From Pseudarthrobacter equi (GTDB lineage: Bacteria; Actinomycetota; Actinomycetes; Actinomycetales; Micrococcaceae), in NCBI RefSeq assembly GCF_900105535.1, contig NZ_LT629779.1, positions 1,178,001 to 1,242,000 on the forward strand: a stretch of 64,000 nt of DNA, read 5' to 3'. Each line of letters begins with the position of its first letter. Position 1 is the first letter of the stretch. This document shows, piece by piece, positions 16,913-24,832 of the stretch. Position numbers and translations under genes: made by a program. The notes under the pieces were generated by a model. It had not been told where the DNA came from. It did not search any database and saw only the letters and a list, made by a program, of their open reading frames with translations.

Positions 16913-17341
16913 ATGCGACGCCTATTACGTCGTTTGTCCATAGGATTATCCGTAGTAGCACTGTCGTTAACGCTGGTGGCACCAGCAGCGAATGCTGCCG
17001 GATCAAGTTGTTCTGCATCCAGAGGCTCAACGGTGACTTGTCTCAACGTCAACGGCTCCGGTCTCTACGTTTCGACGACGAACACGCGGACCACCGGTGT
17101 CGATAATTGGAAGGCCACATTCTGTAACTTCCGTGCCAAAAACTGGTACGGCGGTTCCGTATACGGTCTCCCCTACTATGAACGCTGGGGAGGAGCGGTC
17201 TCCGGGAACTGTGGTGTAGGCAGCGTGGCGCAAGATATCGGTTGGTACACCACATTCCCGGCAAATTCACCGCTCTTTGGATCGATGTTCATCGATGGGA
17301 CCGACATGACTGGATACCCAGGAGTGAACCTGTGGCGATAG
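16913..17341 (+). CDS. Secreted four-cysteine protein A, unknown family
   Basis: A 142-residue preprotein. A classic signal peptide (basic MRRLLRRLS, hydrophobic SVVALSLTLVAP, cleavage after AANA) leaves a mature chain of about 112 residues. It has four cysteines, a FRAKNWYGGSVYG segment, a YYERWGG motif and a GVNLW ending. The next gene encodes a paralogue sharing all of these, so cysteines and motifs are probably structural (two disulfides). No known bacteriocin or enzyme family was recognised; it does not look like lactococcin 972. As first gene of a six-gene coupled operon with an exporter-like ABC system, it may be a secreted toxin, bacteriocin or surface protein. Base use is clearly lower in GC than the chromosome. 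Confidence 0.75.
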   Translation: MRRLLRRLSIGLSVVALSLTLVAPAANAAGSSCSASRGSTVTCLNVNGSGLYVSTTNTRTTGVDNWKATFCNFRAKNWYGGSVYGLPYYERWGGAVSGNCGVGSVAQDIGWYTTFPANSPLFGSMFIDGTDMTGYPGVNLWR

Positions 17342-17352
17342 AAAGAGACGTC

Positions 17353-17778
17353 ATGAGTAACCCATCGGCTACGCCGAAGAAACTGCGGCAGCGCAGCCTG
17401 GCTTTGCTGCTGACGGCGCTTACGCTAGTACTCGGTGGCCTGATTTCTGCTCCAGCAGCATCTGCCGACGGGTCCTACTGCGCCTCGAGTCAGTGCCTTA
17501 CCGTATACGGCGTTGGACTGCATGTAAGCAGCACAAAGACATACGCCACGAATGCCCAGTACTACTACTGTGATTCCAGGGCAAAGAACTGGTTCGGTGG
17601 TTCAAACTTCGGAGTTCCCTACGTTGAGCGCTGGGGCGGCACCATCTCGGGCTGCGGGACCAACCGCACCCATTGGATCACTTGGAATTACACTTTCGCT
17701 ACGCAGGGCCCACTTTTTGCTGATGTCTGGTCAAGCGGCCGCTGGAGTGGAAACACCGGAGTTAATTTGTGGGTATGA
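17353..17778 (+). CDS. Secreted four-cysteine protein B, paralogue of A
   Basis: A 141-residue preprotein with a twin-basic N-terminus (KKLRQRS), a hydrophobic core (LALLLTALTLVLGGLIS) and cleavage after ASA. The mature chain of about 107 residues keeps the four cysteines of protein A and the motifs SRAKNWFGGSNFG, PYVERWGG, SGCG and terminal TGVNLW. Overall identity to A looks near one third, concentrated in these blocks. The ATG chosen is eleven bases after the stop of A; a longer frame reaches back into A but has no signal peptide. Its stop overlaps the ATG of the following lipoprotein (ATGA). The two may act together, like two-component bacteriocins, but that is inference. Confidence 0.75.
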   Translation: MSNPSATPKKLRQRSLALLLTALTLVLGGLISAPAASADGSYCASSQCLTVYGVGLHVSSTKTYATNAQYYYCDSRAKNWFGGSNFGVPYVERWGGTISGCGTNRTHWITWNYTFATQGPLFADVWSSGRWSGNTGVNLWV

Positions 17779-18383
17779 GTTCTAGCAACCTTGTTCGACG
17801 AACCTTGAATACGGCAACGTTTTTGACCCTCATCATTACCGTGGCAGCCTGCAGCCAGCAGGCTTCCAGCACTCCGGCTTTTGATGTGCAAAAGGCAGCC
17901 GCTAATACGAGCGCCTTCCAAAAGGAATTGCTTGCCGATGGCGCTCTTACGCGCGAAGAGTACGAAAGGGCCGTCCTGGCCGAACGAGATTGCATTCAGC
18001 GGGCCGGCGCAAAACCCGGCCCGCTGGTTACCAATGGAGATAATTCGCTAAGCTTCGAAGTCGAAATAACGGCCCCGGACGAAATCCAAGGACAAGCAAT
18101 CAGCAAGAAGGCCGAGGCTTGCTACGGGGAATATGCTTCGGAGGTTTATCCTGTTTGGGCCTTTCAGAATCTTCCCACAGAGGATGACAAGCGTGAACTA
18201 AAGCCCGACCTTCTCCAATGTCTAGAGGACGCAGGAGTAGCAGTAAACAACAGCGAAACCGTCGATGACGTGATTGATGCTGTATCAACCTACTCGCAAA
18301 GCGAAGCAAGTAGGCAGAATGCAGAATTCGATGAATGCATGAAAAGGTACAAGCGGTTCTTTGATGTCTCTCCAAGAAACTGA
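17775..18383 (+). CDS. Lipoprotein of the secretion operon
   Basis: A 202-residue lipoprotein: short basic start, hydrophobic stretch (TATFLTLIITV), lipobox VAAC with cysteine near residue 26. The rest is soluble, acidic and helical, with further cysteines (RDCIQRAG, EACYGEY, LQCLEDAG, DECMKRY) placed at regular intervals, suggesting two disulfides outside the membrane. No family recognised. It is translationally coupled to protein B by an ATGA overlap, and its end overlaps the next gene by 20 bases. It could be an immunity protein or a surface receptor for the secreted proteins; both are guesses. Confidence 0.7.
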   Translation: MSSSNLVRRTLNTATFLTLIITVAACSQQASSTPAFDVQKAAANTSAFQKELLADGALTREEYERAVLAERDCIQRAGAKPGPLVTNGDNSLSFEVEITAPDEIQGQAISKKAEACYGEYASEVYPVWAFQNLPTEDDKRELKPDLLQCLEDAGVAVNNSETVDDVIDAVSTYSQSEASRQNAEFDECMKRYKRFFDVSPRN

Positions 18384-19500
18384 CAACCATCAAATTTCGG
18401 GCACGGCAAATCTCAACGAAAAACGCCGTGGTGCAGACAAGGCAAAGAATCTAAATGCAGTTGTCTCCTTCACCTGGGCCGTGGCGCTCCTGATTACTTT
18501 GGGAGCGCCACTGGCGCTGGTGGGACTCGGCCTGTTTAAAGCTCAGTCTATTGACGATCAGAGCATTCAAGGAGACCGCTGGGTTCCAGCCGCAAAACCC
18601 GCATCGTGGCCGACGTACAACGTGGAGGCAAAAGTGAAGCTGGCCGACGCGCAGACTGCCGTTAAGGCGGTGGTCGGCATGTCCGGAACAGTTACAGGAC
18701 TTCCCCCAGTGACACCAGAACAGCTTGTCAGTGGCACTTACGTGATGTCCATAAACGGGATTGATCTGACGGCCTATTCAGGAAGCACACCTTTCTTCAG
18801 GCCCCTCAGCATGGGCATGAAGGGTGCGGACGTTCAGGAATTCAACCGCTTGCTGGGAAGCCGCGGCTATGCAGCGGACACTAGCGACCGCTGGGGATCC
18901 ATTACGGACGCCGGCGCCAGACAATACTTGAAGGATATCGGCGTACAGCAAGAAGGTAATACGGAGTTTCAGCCTTCGTACATCGTTTGGGTACCCGAGG
19001 AAGGTGTGGATCTCAGTGGATATCAAGTTGCCCTCGGCCAGATGGTAGCTGCCCCAACAGCCGACGTATTCACGCCTAGGGAGACCATAGAATCCATCTC
19101 ACTAGATCAACAGAGTGAGTTGTTGCGAATGGCAAAAGCAGGTTGGAAAATCCAATACAACGAGAAGTCCTACGACTACTCAGGTAACCCGACCCAAATC
19201 TTCAAAGGACAGGACGCAAAAGCCGTTCCCGTGCCTTCTGGCGCCGAAACCATTCGCGTTGAATTTTCACCGAATTTTGGAGCAGGCACTATCAGTGTGC
19301 CGCCTTCTTCAGTACTTGAGGGTGGAGCCGGGAAACACTGCCTAATATCGCGCTCACCCAGCGGCGCGGTTGCAGTGGTAGTTGACGTGTTAGGCGGGGA
19401 GGTAGGCCGCACTTTCGTCGAACCGTTGAAAGGCGAGAGCATTAGTGAAGTCCTGGCGAATCCAGGCACCGAAAAAGAGCTTCTGTGCAAATCAGATTGA
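18364..19500 (+). CDS. Membrane protein with peptidoglycan-binding domain (MacA-like position)
   Basis: A 378-residue protein: cytoplasmic N-terminus of about 40 residues, one membrane span (VSFTWAVALLITLGAPLALVG), then a large external part. A PG_binding_1-type domain is visible around residues 150-195 (SMGMKGADVQEFNRLLGSRG, then WGSITDAGARQYLK). The C-terminal half is strand-rich with a lipoyl/beta-barrel feel (FGAGTISVPPSSVLEGG, GAVAVVVDVLGGEVG). In Gram-positive bacteria such proteins take the place of the MacA/HlyD adaptor beside MacB-like exporters. It overlaps genes on both sides, so it belongs to the same transcript. It may link the ABC exporter to the cell wall. Confidence 0.7.
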   Translation: MSLQETDNHQISGTANLNEKRRGADKAKNLNAVVSFTWAVALLITLGAPLALVGLGLFKAQSIDDQSIQGDRWVPAAKPASWPTYNVEAKVKLADAQTAVKAVVGMSGTVTGLPPVTPEQLVSGTYVMSINGIDLTAYSGSTPFFRPLSMGMKGADVQEFNRLLGSRGYAADTSDRWGSITDAGARQYLKDIGVQQEGNTEFQPSYIVWVPEEGVDLSGYQVALGQMVAAPTADVFTPRETIESISLDQQSELLRMAKAGWKIQYNEKSYDYSGNPTQIFKGQDAKAVPVPSGAETIRVEFSPNFGAGTISVPPSSVLEGGAGKHCLISRSPSGAVAVVVDVLGGEVGRTFVEPLKGESISEVLANPGTEKELLCKSD

Positions 19501-20120
19501 TTGACCTGACCTTCTCCTTTGGGTCCGGTAGCCCGCTTTTTGAGAATCTTACGCACAATTTTCATGGATCGACCACGACCGGAGTTGTAGGCCCGTCAGG
19601 AACCGGCAAAACGACGTTATTGGAACTTATTGGAGGCAAACGTAAGCCTACGCGCGGTCAAGTTATGTATGTGCCTGACAGCGTCGCTCCCCTCACGAAT
19701 CGCTTAAACCCGCGAGACATCTCCTTCATCAACCAAACAACTCCTGTCATGCCTGGTCGTACGGCTCTTCAGAACGTTCAGGTCGCACTCGTGAGCCACG
19801 GAGTTCAGCATAGGGCAGCTGAGCGAGCAGCCCACGATGCCCTAGCCGCCGTGGGACTCGAAGGGAAATGGCACCGAGAGGTATCCAAGCTATCCGGGGG
19901 CGAAGTTCAGCGTGTGTGTGTAGCTCGCTCTCTAGTCTCGCCCGCACCCATAGTGCTAGCCGATGAACCGACCGCGCAGTTGGATCAGTTGAGCGCAAAG
20001 GCTGTTTCAGAGTCGCTGACGGCATTGTCCCGGGCCGGAAAGCTGGTAATCATATCAACGCATGACCTCATGCTCGCAGATGCGTGCGACTCCATCCTGA
20101 CCATGGGCGGAGCGGAGTAG
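19485..20120 (+). CDS. ABC transporter ATP-binding protein, LolD/MacB type
   Basis: A 211-residue ATPase with Walker A GPSGTGKTT, Q-loop (SFINQTTPVMPG), signature LSGGEVQR, Walker B IVLADEPT and H-loop STHD. The short length and motif context match LolD/MacB-type ATPases, which power FtsX-like permeases for extrusion of peptides, lipoproteins or drugs. The start is a GTG overlapping the upstream gene by 16 bases, and its stop overlaps the GTG of the permease. With the peptidoglycan-binding protein and the permease it forms a complete MacAB-like exporter. Candidates for its substrate are the two secreted proteins, although these carry their own Sec signals. Confidence 0.9.
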   Translation: MQIRLIDLTFSFGSGSPLFENLTHNFHGSTTTGVVGPSGTGKTTLLELIGGKRKPTRGQVMYVPDSVAPLTNRLNPRDISFINQTTPVMPGRTALQNVQVALVSHGVQHRAAERAAHDALAAVGLEGKWHREVSKLSGGEVQRVCVARSLVSPAPIVLADEPTAQLDQLSAKAVSESLTALSRAGKLVIISTHDLMLADACDSILTMGGAE

Positions 20121-21163
20121 TGAAAATTCTTATCAGCGAGGCCGTAGTAGGTTTTCGCGCCCGAATCAGTGTCTTTTTGTTTATTTCGCTTTTCTATTCA
20201 ATTGTCGTAGCAGGCTTTCTGCTTGTCTCATTCGACGAACGCGGTGACTACGAAAACAGCCTTAGAGCCAACGCAGCTAGCGGCGCATATGTACTAGTAG
20301 CATCGGACAAGAGCGGACATCTGATGAGTTCAGAATGCGCGAGCCTGTCCGGCGTTGAAGGAGTGAAGGCTGTTGGTGCCGTGTACTCCGAGGCCACATC
20401 CTTCCTGGATAGAAATCCAGGCGAATCTGTACGTGTTGTTGATGCGCAACCTTCTGCAATCAGAGTGCTGACAGGTTCTGAAGCGATTGATGGCGCCGCG
20501 ATTGGGGCGTCCATTGGACGCCAGCTCGGTTACGGCAACGGCGACCGTATTAGTTTCGGAGACGGCGTTTCTATAAAGGTTGATTCCGTTTTTCCTGCAA
20601 GTCCTAGAAGTGACGGAAAGTCCGCATGGGTGTACAGGTCCACGGGAAACCAGCTCATGGCGTCAAAATGTATCATCGAGACTGACCCCGACTTCTTCGG
20701 AAACTATCGTAGCGCTTTACCGTCAATGTTTCCGTCCGCGGCAACTCTTGAGTTTTCCACGCTAAACGTCAATAGGCAGCAAGAAATTGAAGCGCGCTGG
20801 AAGGGTGGCCTCCATCGCCACGCCTGGCTGTTAGCTGCCATTCTAATGATGATAGGAACAACGGCGGCAACATTTCTTAGGCGAAAAGAAATAGCACTAT
20901 ATGTGATGTTAGGCATGCCGAAGTTTAAGTTGTATGGCGTTCTCACTACTCAAGCTTTAGCGACGGGTTATCTGGGCTTGGTTATCGGCGCATCATGGAC
21001 GCTGGCTTTGGCTGACAACGACATATGGGCAGGTGCGTTGAAGATCCAATACTCGCTGCCAATCCTTTGCATCATAACAGGAATCATCACTTTGGCGCCA
21101 TCGGTAGCAACAATTTTTGCTATAACTCAAAACCCGGCTCGAATCCTGAGGGACCGCAGCTGA
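20120..21163 (+). CDS. FtsX/MacB-like ABC permease of the secretion operon
   Basis: A 347-residue permease with the four-span MacB/FtsX layout: one N-terminal span (ISVFLFISLFYSIVVAGFLL), an external domain of about 200 residues with two cysteines (SECASLSG and SKCIIET), then three spans (LLAAILMMIGTTAATFL, LATGYLGLVIGASWTLAL, ILCIITGIITLAPSV). The cytoplasmic loop RRKEIALYVMLGMPKFKLYG is the typical coupling segment to the ATPase. GTG start overlaps the stop of the ATPase gene. Last gene of the operon. It lacks the fused ATPase domain of Gram-negative MacB. Confidence 0.85.
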   Translation: MKILISEAVVGFRARISVFLFISLFYSIVVAGFLLVSFDERGDYENSLRANAASGAYVLVASDKSGHLMSSECASLSGVEGVKAVGAVYSEATSFLDRNPGESVRVVDAQPSAIRVLTGSEAIDGAAIGASIGRQLGYGNGDRISFGDGVSIKVDSVFPASPRSDGKSAWVYRSTGNQLMASKCIIETDPDFFGNYRSALPSMFPSAATLEFSTLNVNRQQEIEARWKGGLHRHAWLLAAILMMIGTTAATFLRRKEIALYVMLGMPKFKLYGVLTTQALATGYLGLVIGASWTLALADNDIWAGALKIQYSLPILCIITGIITLAPSVATIFAITQNPARILRDRS

Positions 21164-21606
21164 TCAATCATCAAAGAACACAGGTGCTGATGCTGAGAGC
21201 ACATAGTGCCTCCTAAAGATAGTTAAGAAGCTACTTCTTATGAATGGCTTAGAATCATAGGTCGCGCTGGTGCCGCTCCTTGCAGGCCGGCATGCTGTCG
21301 CCGGGCTACGATGACCGGCGGAGCTGGCCTCACCGTATCTCGGCCCGCTGTTGAGCCCTTGGCTAGCTGAAGTGGAAGGCTGATACGCCAAGAACTGGTC
21401 TGGTTGTCGGCGTCTGCTGTCTGGCGGCTGTAGGAGACTGTTTCCCCGCTGCTCACTCCCCGGTGACTTCTAAGAATAAGGTCAGACAGGCTCCTCCGCG
21501 CCGTTGGCCCGAGACCTTTCACCGGTGTCGGCCACGCCTCAAGGACTGCGCGCATTTGGGGGCAACCCTGCTTTGTTTCCTCGGAAGGACCACGGCGGGG
21601 TAAGGG
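21164..21606. other. Gap after the secretion operon, no supported gene
   Basis: A 105-codon minus-strand frame spans 21238-21555 but is Arg/Pro/Ser rich without structure. Nothing else coding is seen. GC rises again here, marking the end of the low-GC block. Confidence 0.45.
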
Positions 21607-22797
21607 TCACTCCCTCCAGGTGACGCTGTCCCGAACGTTGGTAATAGCGGTCTTTGTTACGCCGTACTGTCTTGCTAGGCGATTGATGGTCCCGCGTGGC
21701 CCTGGAAGTTGGGCGCGGATGGCCCTGGCTATGTCCATCGACAGCTTCGCTCGGGCATGCCCTTCACCTCGCGGAACAGTGCCATGTCGAAGCCTGTCCT
21801 GTCCAATGTTCTCTGAGGGAGTGGCCCAGCGAAGGTTGTCAGGGCGGTTGTCAGCAGGGTTACCGTTGCGGTGGGCTGCATGCATCCCTTTAGCGGGGGG
21901 TGGCCCATCCCAAGCCTCGCACACAAGGACGTGTACGCCGCGTGGGTTGTTCTTCCCGCAGCACACGACAGCGTAGCCAAAATCCGTGATGTGGGGCTTG
22001 AGGATTTTCATGGTCCGCCCCCGGACCCGCCCTAGTGAGCTGACCCAGTAGCCCTCGAATCGGGTAGGACGCCATTCTTCACCCTGAATTTCATCGTCCG
22101 GGTGGACGATGGAAATGATCTCGGCAGACCTGGTTCGTCGATCCTGCGCCTTTGCTTCCTGCTGACGCTTGGCCAGCACGTAAGGTGAAGGACCATCTGT
22201 GGGCTGGGTGCGGGCTTTTCCCGTGGCTATCAGATACACATAGGGCCTAGTGCAGTCATAGATCTCGGCAACCTGCTGATAGCTGACACCGCGTTCGACC
22301 AGGAGCCGCATGTCTGCAACTTCCGCGTCGTTAAACCGCGCACGCGAATTGTTGAACCCTCGGGACGTATTGTAGCGGCCTTGGGCCTTTCTGTCCGCCA
22401 TATTCTCCGCGTGTGTGCCTACCCTAAGGTGCGCGATCTCCACGCAAAGGCGGGAGTTGCACGAGACCGAGTGCAACAAGAACTCCTCCCGGGACAGCAC
22501 CTCACCGTACTCCAAGACCCACGCAGCTCGGTGGGCTGGCATGGTTCTCCCACCCAGCACAAATTTCCCGTATCCCTGATTAGATACGCCAGCTGTCCAT
22601 AGCAGGCAACCACTGGGCGCCCTCCGGGTCTTAGCATAGAACCGCGCACGATCCGATTCGCTCGAATGGCGCGGACCGGCTGCTTGGTCAGGCCGGTGGG
22701 CAGCCTCGCCGACATCGGCATCTCTTTTCAGCCTTTCATGGGGAACGGCAGCGGAGCTATTGGCGTCTGAGAACCCCTCGTGACGCGATTCCATCAT
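21607..22797 (-). CDS. Protein with two HNH endonuclease units and a C-terminal HTH
   Basis: About 396 residues from the start chosen; longer starts (up to 429 residues) would run into the divergent regulator. The first unit (CLLWTAGVSNQGYGKFVLGG, then LLHSVSCNSRLCVEIAHLRV, then GTHAENMADRKAQGR) is an HNH_3-type endonuclease fold, followed by an HTH-like segment (SYQQVAEIYDCTRPYVYLI). The second unit starts with a NUMOD4-like motif (EEWRPTRFEGYWVSSLGRVR), then an HNH (VHVLVCEAWDGPPP, MHAAHRNGNPADNRPDNLRW). A final HTH (INRLARQYGVTKTAITNV) closes the protein. NUMOD4-HNH proteins are homing-type endonucleases of phages. Two fused units in one chain is unusual. It could be a selfish endonuclease or an antiphage nuclease. 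Confidence 0.8.
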   Translation of the reverse strand: MMESRHEGFSDANSSAAVPHERLKRDADVGEAAHRPDQAAGPRHSSESDRARFYAKTRRAPSGCLLWTAGVSNQGYGKFVLGGRTMPAHRAAWVLEYGEVLSREEFLLHSVSCNSRLCVEIAHLRVGTHAENMADRKAQGRYNTSRGFNNSRARFNDAEVADMRLLVERGVSYQQVAEIYDCTRPYVYLIATGKARTQPTDGPSPYVLAKRQQEAKAQDRRTRSAEIISIVHPDDEIQGEEWRPTRFEGYWVSSLGRVRGRTMKILKPHITDFGYAVVCCGKNNPRGVHVLVCEAWDGPPPAKGMHAAHRNGNPADNRPDNLRWATPSENIGQDRLRHGTVPRGEGHARAKLSMDIARAIRAQLPGPRGTINRLARQYGVTKTAITNVRDSVTWRE

Positions 22798-22878
22798 CTT
22801 CACCCGACCTTGATCAGCGGTCTTGCATGTATCACTAGTAGAGCAGACAAGGCTGACATTATTGGTTGGCATTAGTTC

Positions 22879-23190
22879 ATGCCCATTCGCCCCCATCAGT
22901 TCTCCGAGGAGCAGACGCTCCGTTGGGCTGAACGTAGGGTGAGCGTCGGAGCCCGAATAAGAGAGCTCCGTCTCGAACAGGGCCTTTCCCAGGAGTCGCT
23001 GGCCTTGGAGTCCGGACTGAGCCGGAACATGATCATCGGAATCGAATGGGGCAAGAAGAGCGTTGCTTACGAACGGCTGTGGGATATCGCCGACGTACTT
23101 GAAGTTGCAGTAGCCGAGCTACTCCTCCCGCCACGTTCGTCAGCTGAGAACAAGCCATACCGGGGTGGCCGTCGACCGATGAGCCGATAG
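22879..23190 (+). CDS. XRE-family transcriptional regulator
   Basis: A 103-residue protein with a standard Cro/C1-type helix-turn-helix at about residues 26-80 (IRELRLEQGLSQESLALESG, NMIIGIEWGKKSVAYERLWD, IADVLEVAVAELL). No additional domain. It is divergent from the double-HNH gene and 125 bases upstream of a nuclease gene on the same strand. It may repress either. The start codon has only a weak ribosome site; an in-frame GTG further in is possible. Confidence 0.8.
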   Translation: MPIRPHQFSEEQTLRWAERRVSVGARIRELRLEQGLSQESLALESGLSRNMIIGIEWGKKSVAYERLWDIADVLEVAVAELLLPPRSSAENKPYRGGRRPMSR

Positions 23191-23314
23191 CTTGGCCGAA
23201 CTAACAGCGGCTTTGACCGCACCCTGAACACGGCCTCGGCTTGAACTTGACCTGTTACCGCTTGCTGATACGTTCAACTGCAGTGCCTGCAACGAGTAGC
23301 GAACAGGGGGAGCA

Positions 23315-24247
23315 ATGGCAGCAGCGTGGGTGGTCCGGCAGGGTCGCGGCGGACAGTTCGCCGACGAGATGATCCGCAGCGGCTACATCGGAGTTGACTT
23401 CATCGGTGACTACGACATCCGGCCGCACTTGGGCGGGGGAGCGGAGGTGTTCCGCGGGGCGATGAACGGTATCTACCAGGAGATGTACCCCGAGAAGCCG
23501 CGCGTGGCGGTAGGCCTGGCGATGGGCAACCTGTGGGCGGCGTCGGAGGGCATCGCTGAAGGGGATCTGGTGCTGGCGCCGAAGCCTGACCGGACCTACC
23601 AGTACGGGGTTGTGGCTGGCGGCTATGAATATCATCCCGGCACGGACTTGCCGCACCGGCGGCCGGTGGATTGGAAGGGCTCGATAAACCGGGACGACAT
23701 GAGCCCGACCCTGGCGTCGACGGCCGCGGTGCCGATGACGGTCTTCCAGCTGGAGGCGCACGCCGCGGAGCTGGCGACCCTGACCCAGCTGACCGAGGCA
23801 AGCCAGCCGGTGGTTCAGGCGATCGCTTCAGAGGTGCAGGAGCAGCTGGCGTTCCAGCTGGAGAAGCAGCTTGAGGAGTTCCTGGTCCACAACTGGGCCA
23901 GCACCTCCCTGGGCCGTGAGTTCGACATCTACGCGGAGGACGGGCAGCCGGTCGGCCAGCAGTACCCGTCCGATACGGGCCCGATGGACATCCTGGCGAT
24001 CAGCAAGGACCGGTCCCGGCTGCTGGTCGTCGAGTTGAAGCGTGGCCGGGCCAGTGATGCCGTCGTCGGCCAGATCCAGCGCTACATGGGGTACGTCCAG
24101 GATGCACTGCTTGAACCGGGCCAGTCCGTGGAGGGGGTCATCATCGCCCAGGAGGACGACCTGAGGATCCGCCGGGCCCTGTCGATGACGAGGAACATCC
24201 GGTTCATGAGGTACCGGGTCGAATTCCACCTTGAGGAAGCCAGATAG
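23315..24247 (+). CDS. Putative type IV restriction nuclease with NucS-like C-terminal domain
   Basis: A 310-residue protein with a strong ribosome site (GGGGGAG). The N-terminal half (AWVVRQGRGGQFADEMIRSG, YIGVDFIGDYDIRP, EGDLVLAPKP, YQYGVVAGGYEY, PHRRPVDW) reads like the modified-base reader or PUA-like domain seen at the front of Mrr-type enzymes. The C-terminal half holds a PD-(D/E)xK nuclease core of the DUF91/NucS type (GPMDILAISKDRSRLLVVEL, then KRGRASDAVVGQIQRYMG): Asp in PMD, Glu and Lys in VELKRG. The combination suggests cleavage of modified foreign DNA. No methyltransferase is encoded nearby, as expected for type IV systems. Confidence 0.75.
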   Translation: MAAAWVVRQGRGGQFADEMIRSGYIGVDFIGDYDIRPHLGGGAEVFRGAMNGIYQEMYPEKPRVAVGLAMGNLWAASEGIAEGDLVLAPKPDRTYQYGVVAGGYEYHPGTDLPHRRPVDWKGSINRDDMSPTLASTAAVPMTVFQLEAHAAELATLTQLTEASQPVVQAIASEVQEQLAFQLEKQLEEFLVHNWASTSLGREFDIYAEDGQPVGQQYPSDTGPMDILAISKDRSRLLVVELKRGRASDAVVGQIQRYMGYVQDALLEPGQSVEGVIIAQEDDLRIRRALSMTRNIRFMRYRVEFHLEEAR

Positions 24248-24264
24248 GAGCGAAAAGGCTTGGT

Positions 24265-24318
24265 GGCCGGCGGCTGGGTGGAACCGCCGGTCTCAGGTAG
24301 CCATCCCCGCCGCGGGCC
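24265..24318. repeat. Interspersed palindromic repeat, degenerate copy C
   Basis: Starts GGCCGGCGGCTGGGTGG, has the shared GGTCTCA centre and ends CCCCGCCGCGGGCCC. It aligns along its whole length with copy D but has lost part of its pairing. Confidence 0.45.
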
Positions 24319-24377
24319 CTGCCATCGCCGTAGGACGGAAGACTGGGTGGATGCCGGGAGACACCGGGGAGCTGACC

Positions 24378-24563
24378 CTATTTCCCCTGGGTGATGGCGT
24401 AGATGATGAGTCCGGCCCCCATGGCAAGCCACGCCGTGGCTACGAACCGTACGATCAGGAGGCTTCGCCGGCTGGCTCCGACCCGGGCCATAGGCGCGGA
24501 CAGGAGCCACAGGAGGCCACCCCCTGCCAGCAGACACAGTCCTGCGATCACGACGACAGACAT
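24378..24563 (-). CDS. Small two-span membrane protein (61 aa)
   Basis: A 61-residue protein made of two hydrophobic segments (SVVVIAGLCLLAGGGLLWLL and LIVRFVATAWLAMGAGLIIY) joined by a basic turn (ARVGASRRS). No family recognised. It lies between two copies of the palindromic repeat and is the only plausible gene in a stretch of about 580 bases. Confidence 0.55.
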   Translation of the reverse strand: MSVVVIAGLCLLAGGGLLWLLSAPMARVGASRRSLLIVRFVATAWLAMGAGLIIYAITQGK

Positions 24564-24664
24564 GACCCCCCGGATCCTTCCCGCGGTCGGGCTCGTGGTG
24601 CCCGGTTCATTGAACTGAGCCTAGCGTGGCGGAGACCACGGCTGCGCGCGTGGGGCACATCGTC

Positions 24665-24722
24665 GGGTCGGCGGCGGCTGGGGGAGGCCCCGCGGTCTCA
24701 ACGGCGCCCTCGCCGCCGACCC
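24665..24722. repeat. Interspersed palindromic repeat, copy D
   Basis: Outer arms GGGTCGGCGGCG and CGCCGCCGACCC are perfect 12-bp complements; the interior has GGCTGGGGGAGG and GGTCTCA as in the other copies. Confidence 0.65.
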
Positions 24723-24832
24723 TGACCACAGGGTATTGATGCGCAGAGGTGACGCGCATGAGTGGTCGCTACGTATTAAGAGGCGGCAGAGCACCTGCAA
24801 GTATGTCCGCGTCCGGCCGACACGTCTGCCTG

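Noticed and set aside
16913..17778. Lactococcin 972-type bacteriocin
   Set aside because: The motif order and cysteines of the secreted pair do not fit that family as I know it; only the ABC setting is similar.
24231..24725. Plus-strand frame over the repeat copies
   Set aside because: Arg/Pro-rich and crosses both palindromic repeats; the small minus-strand membrane gene is more convincing.
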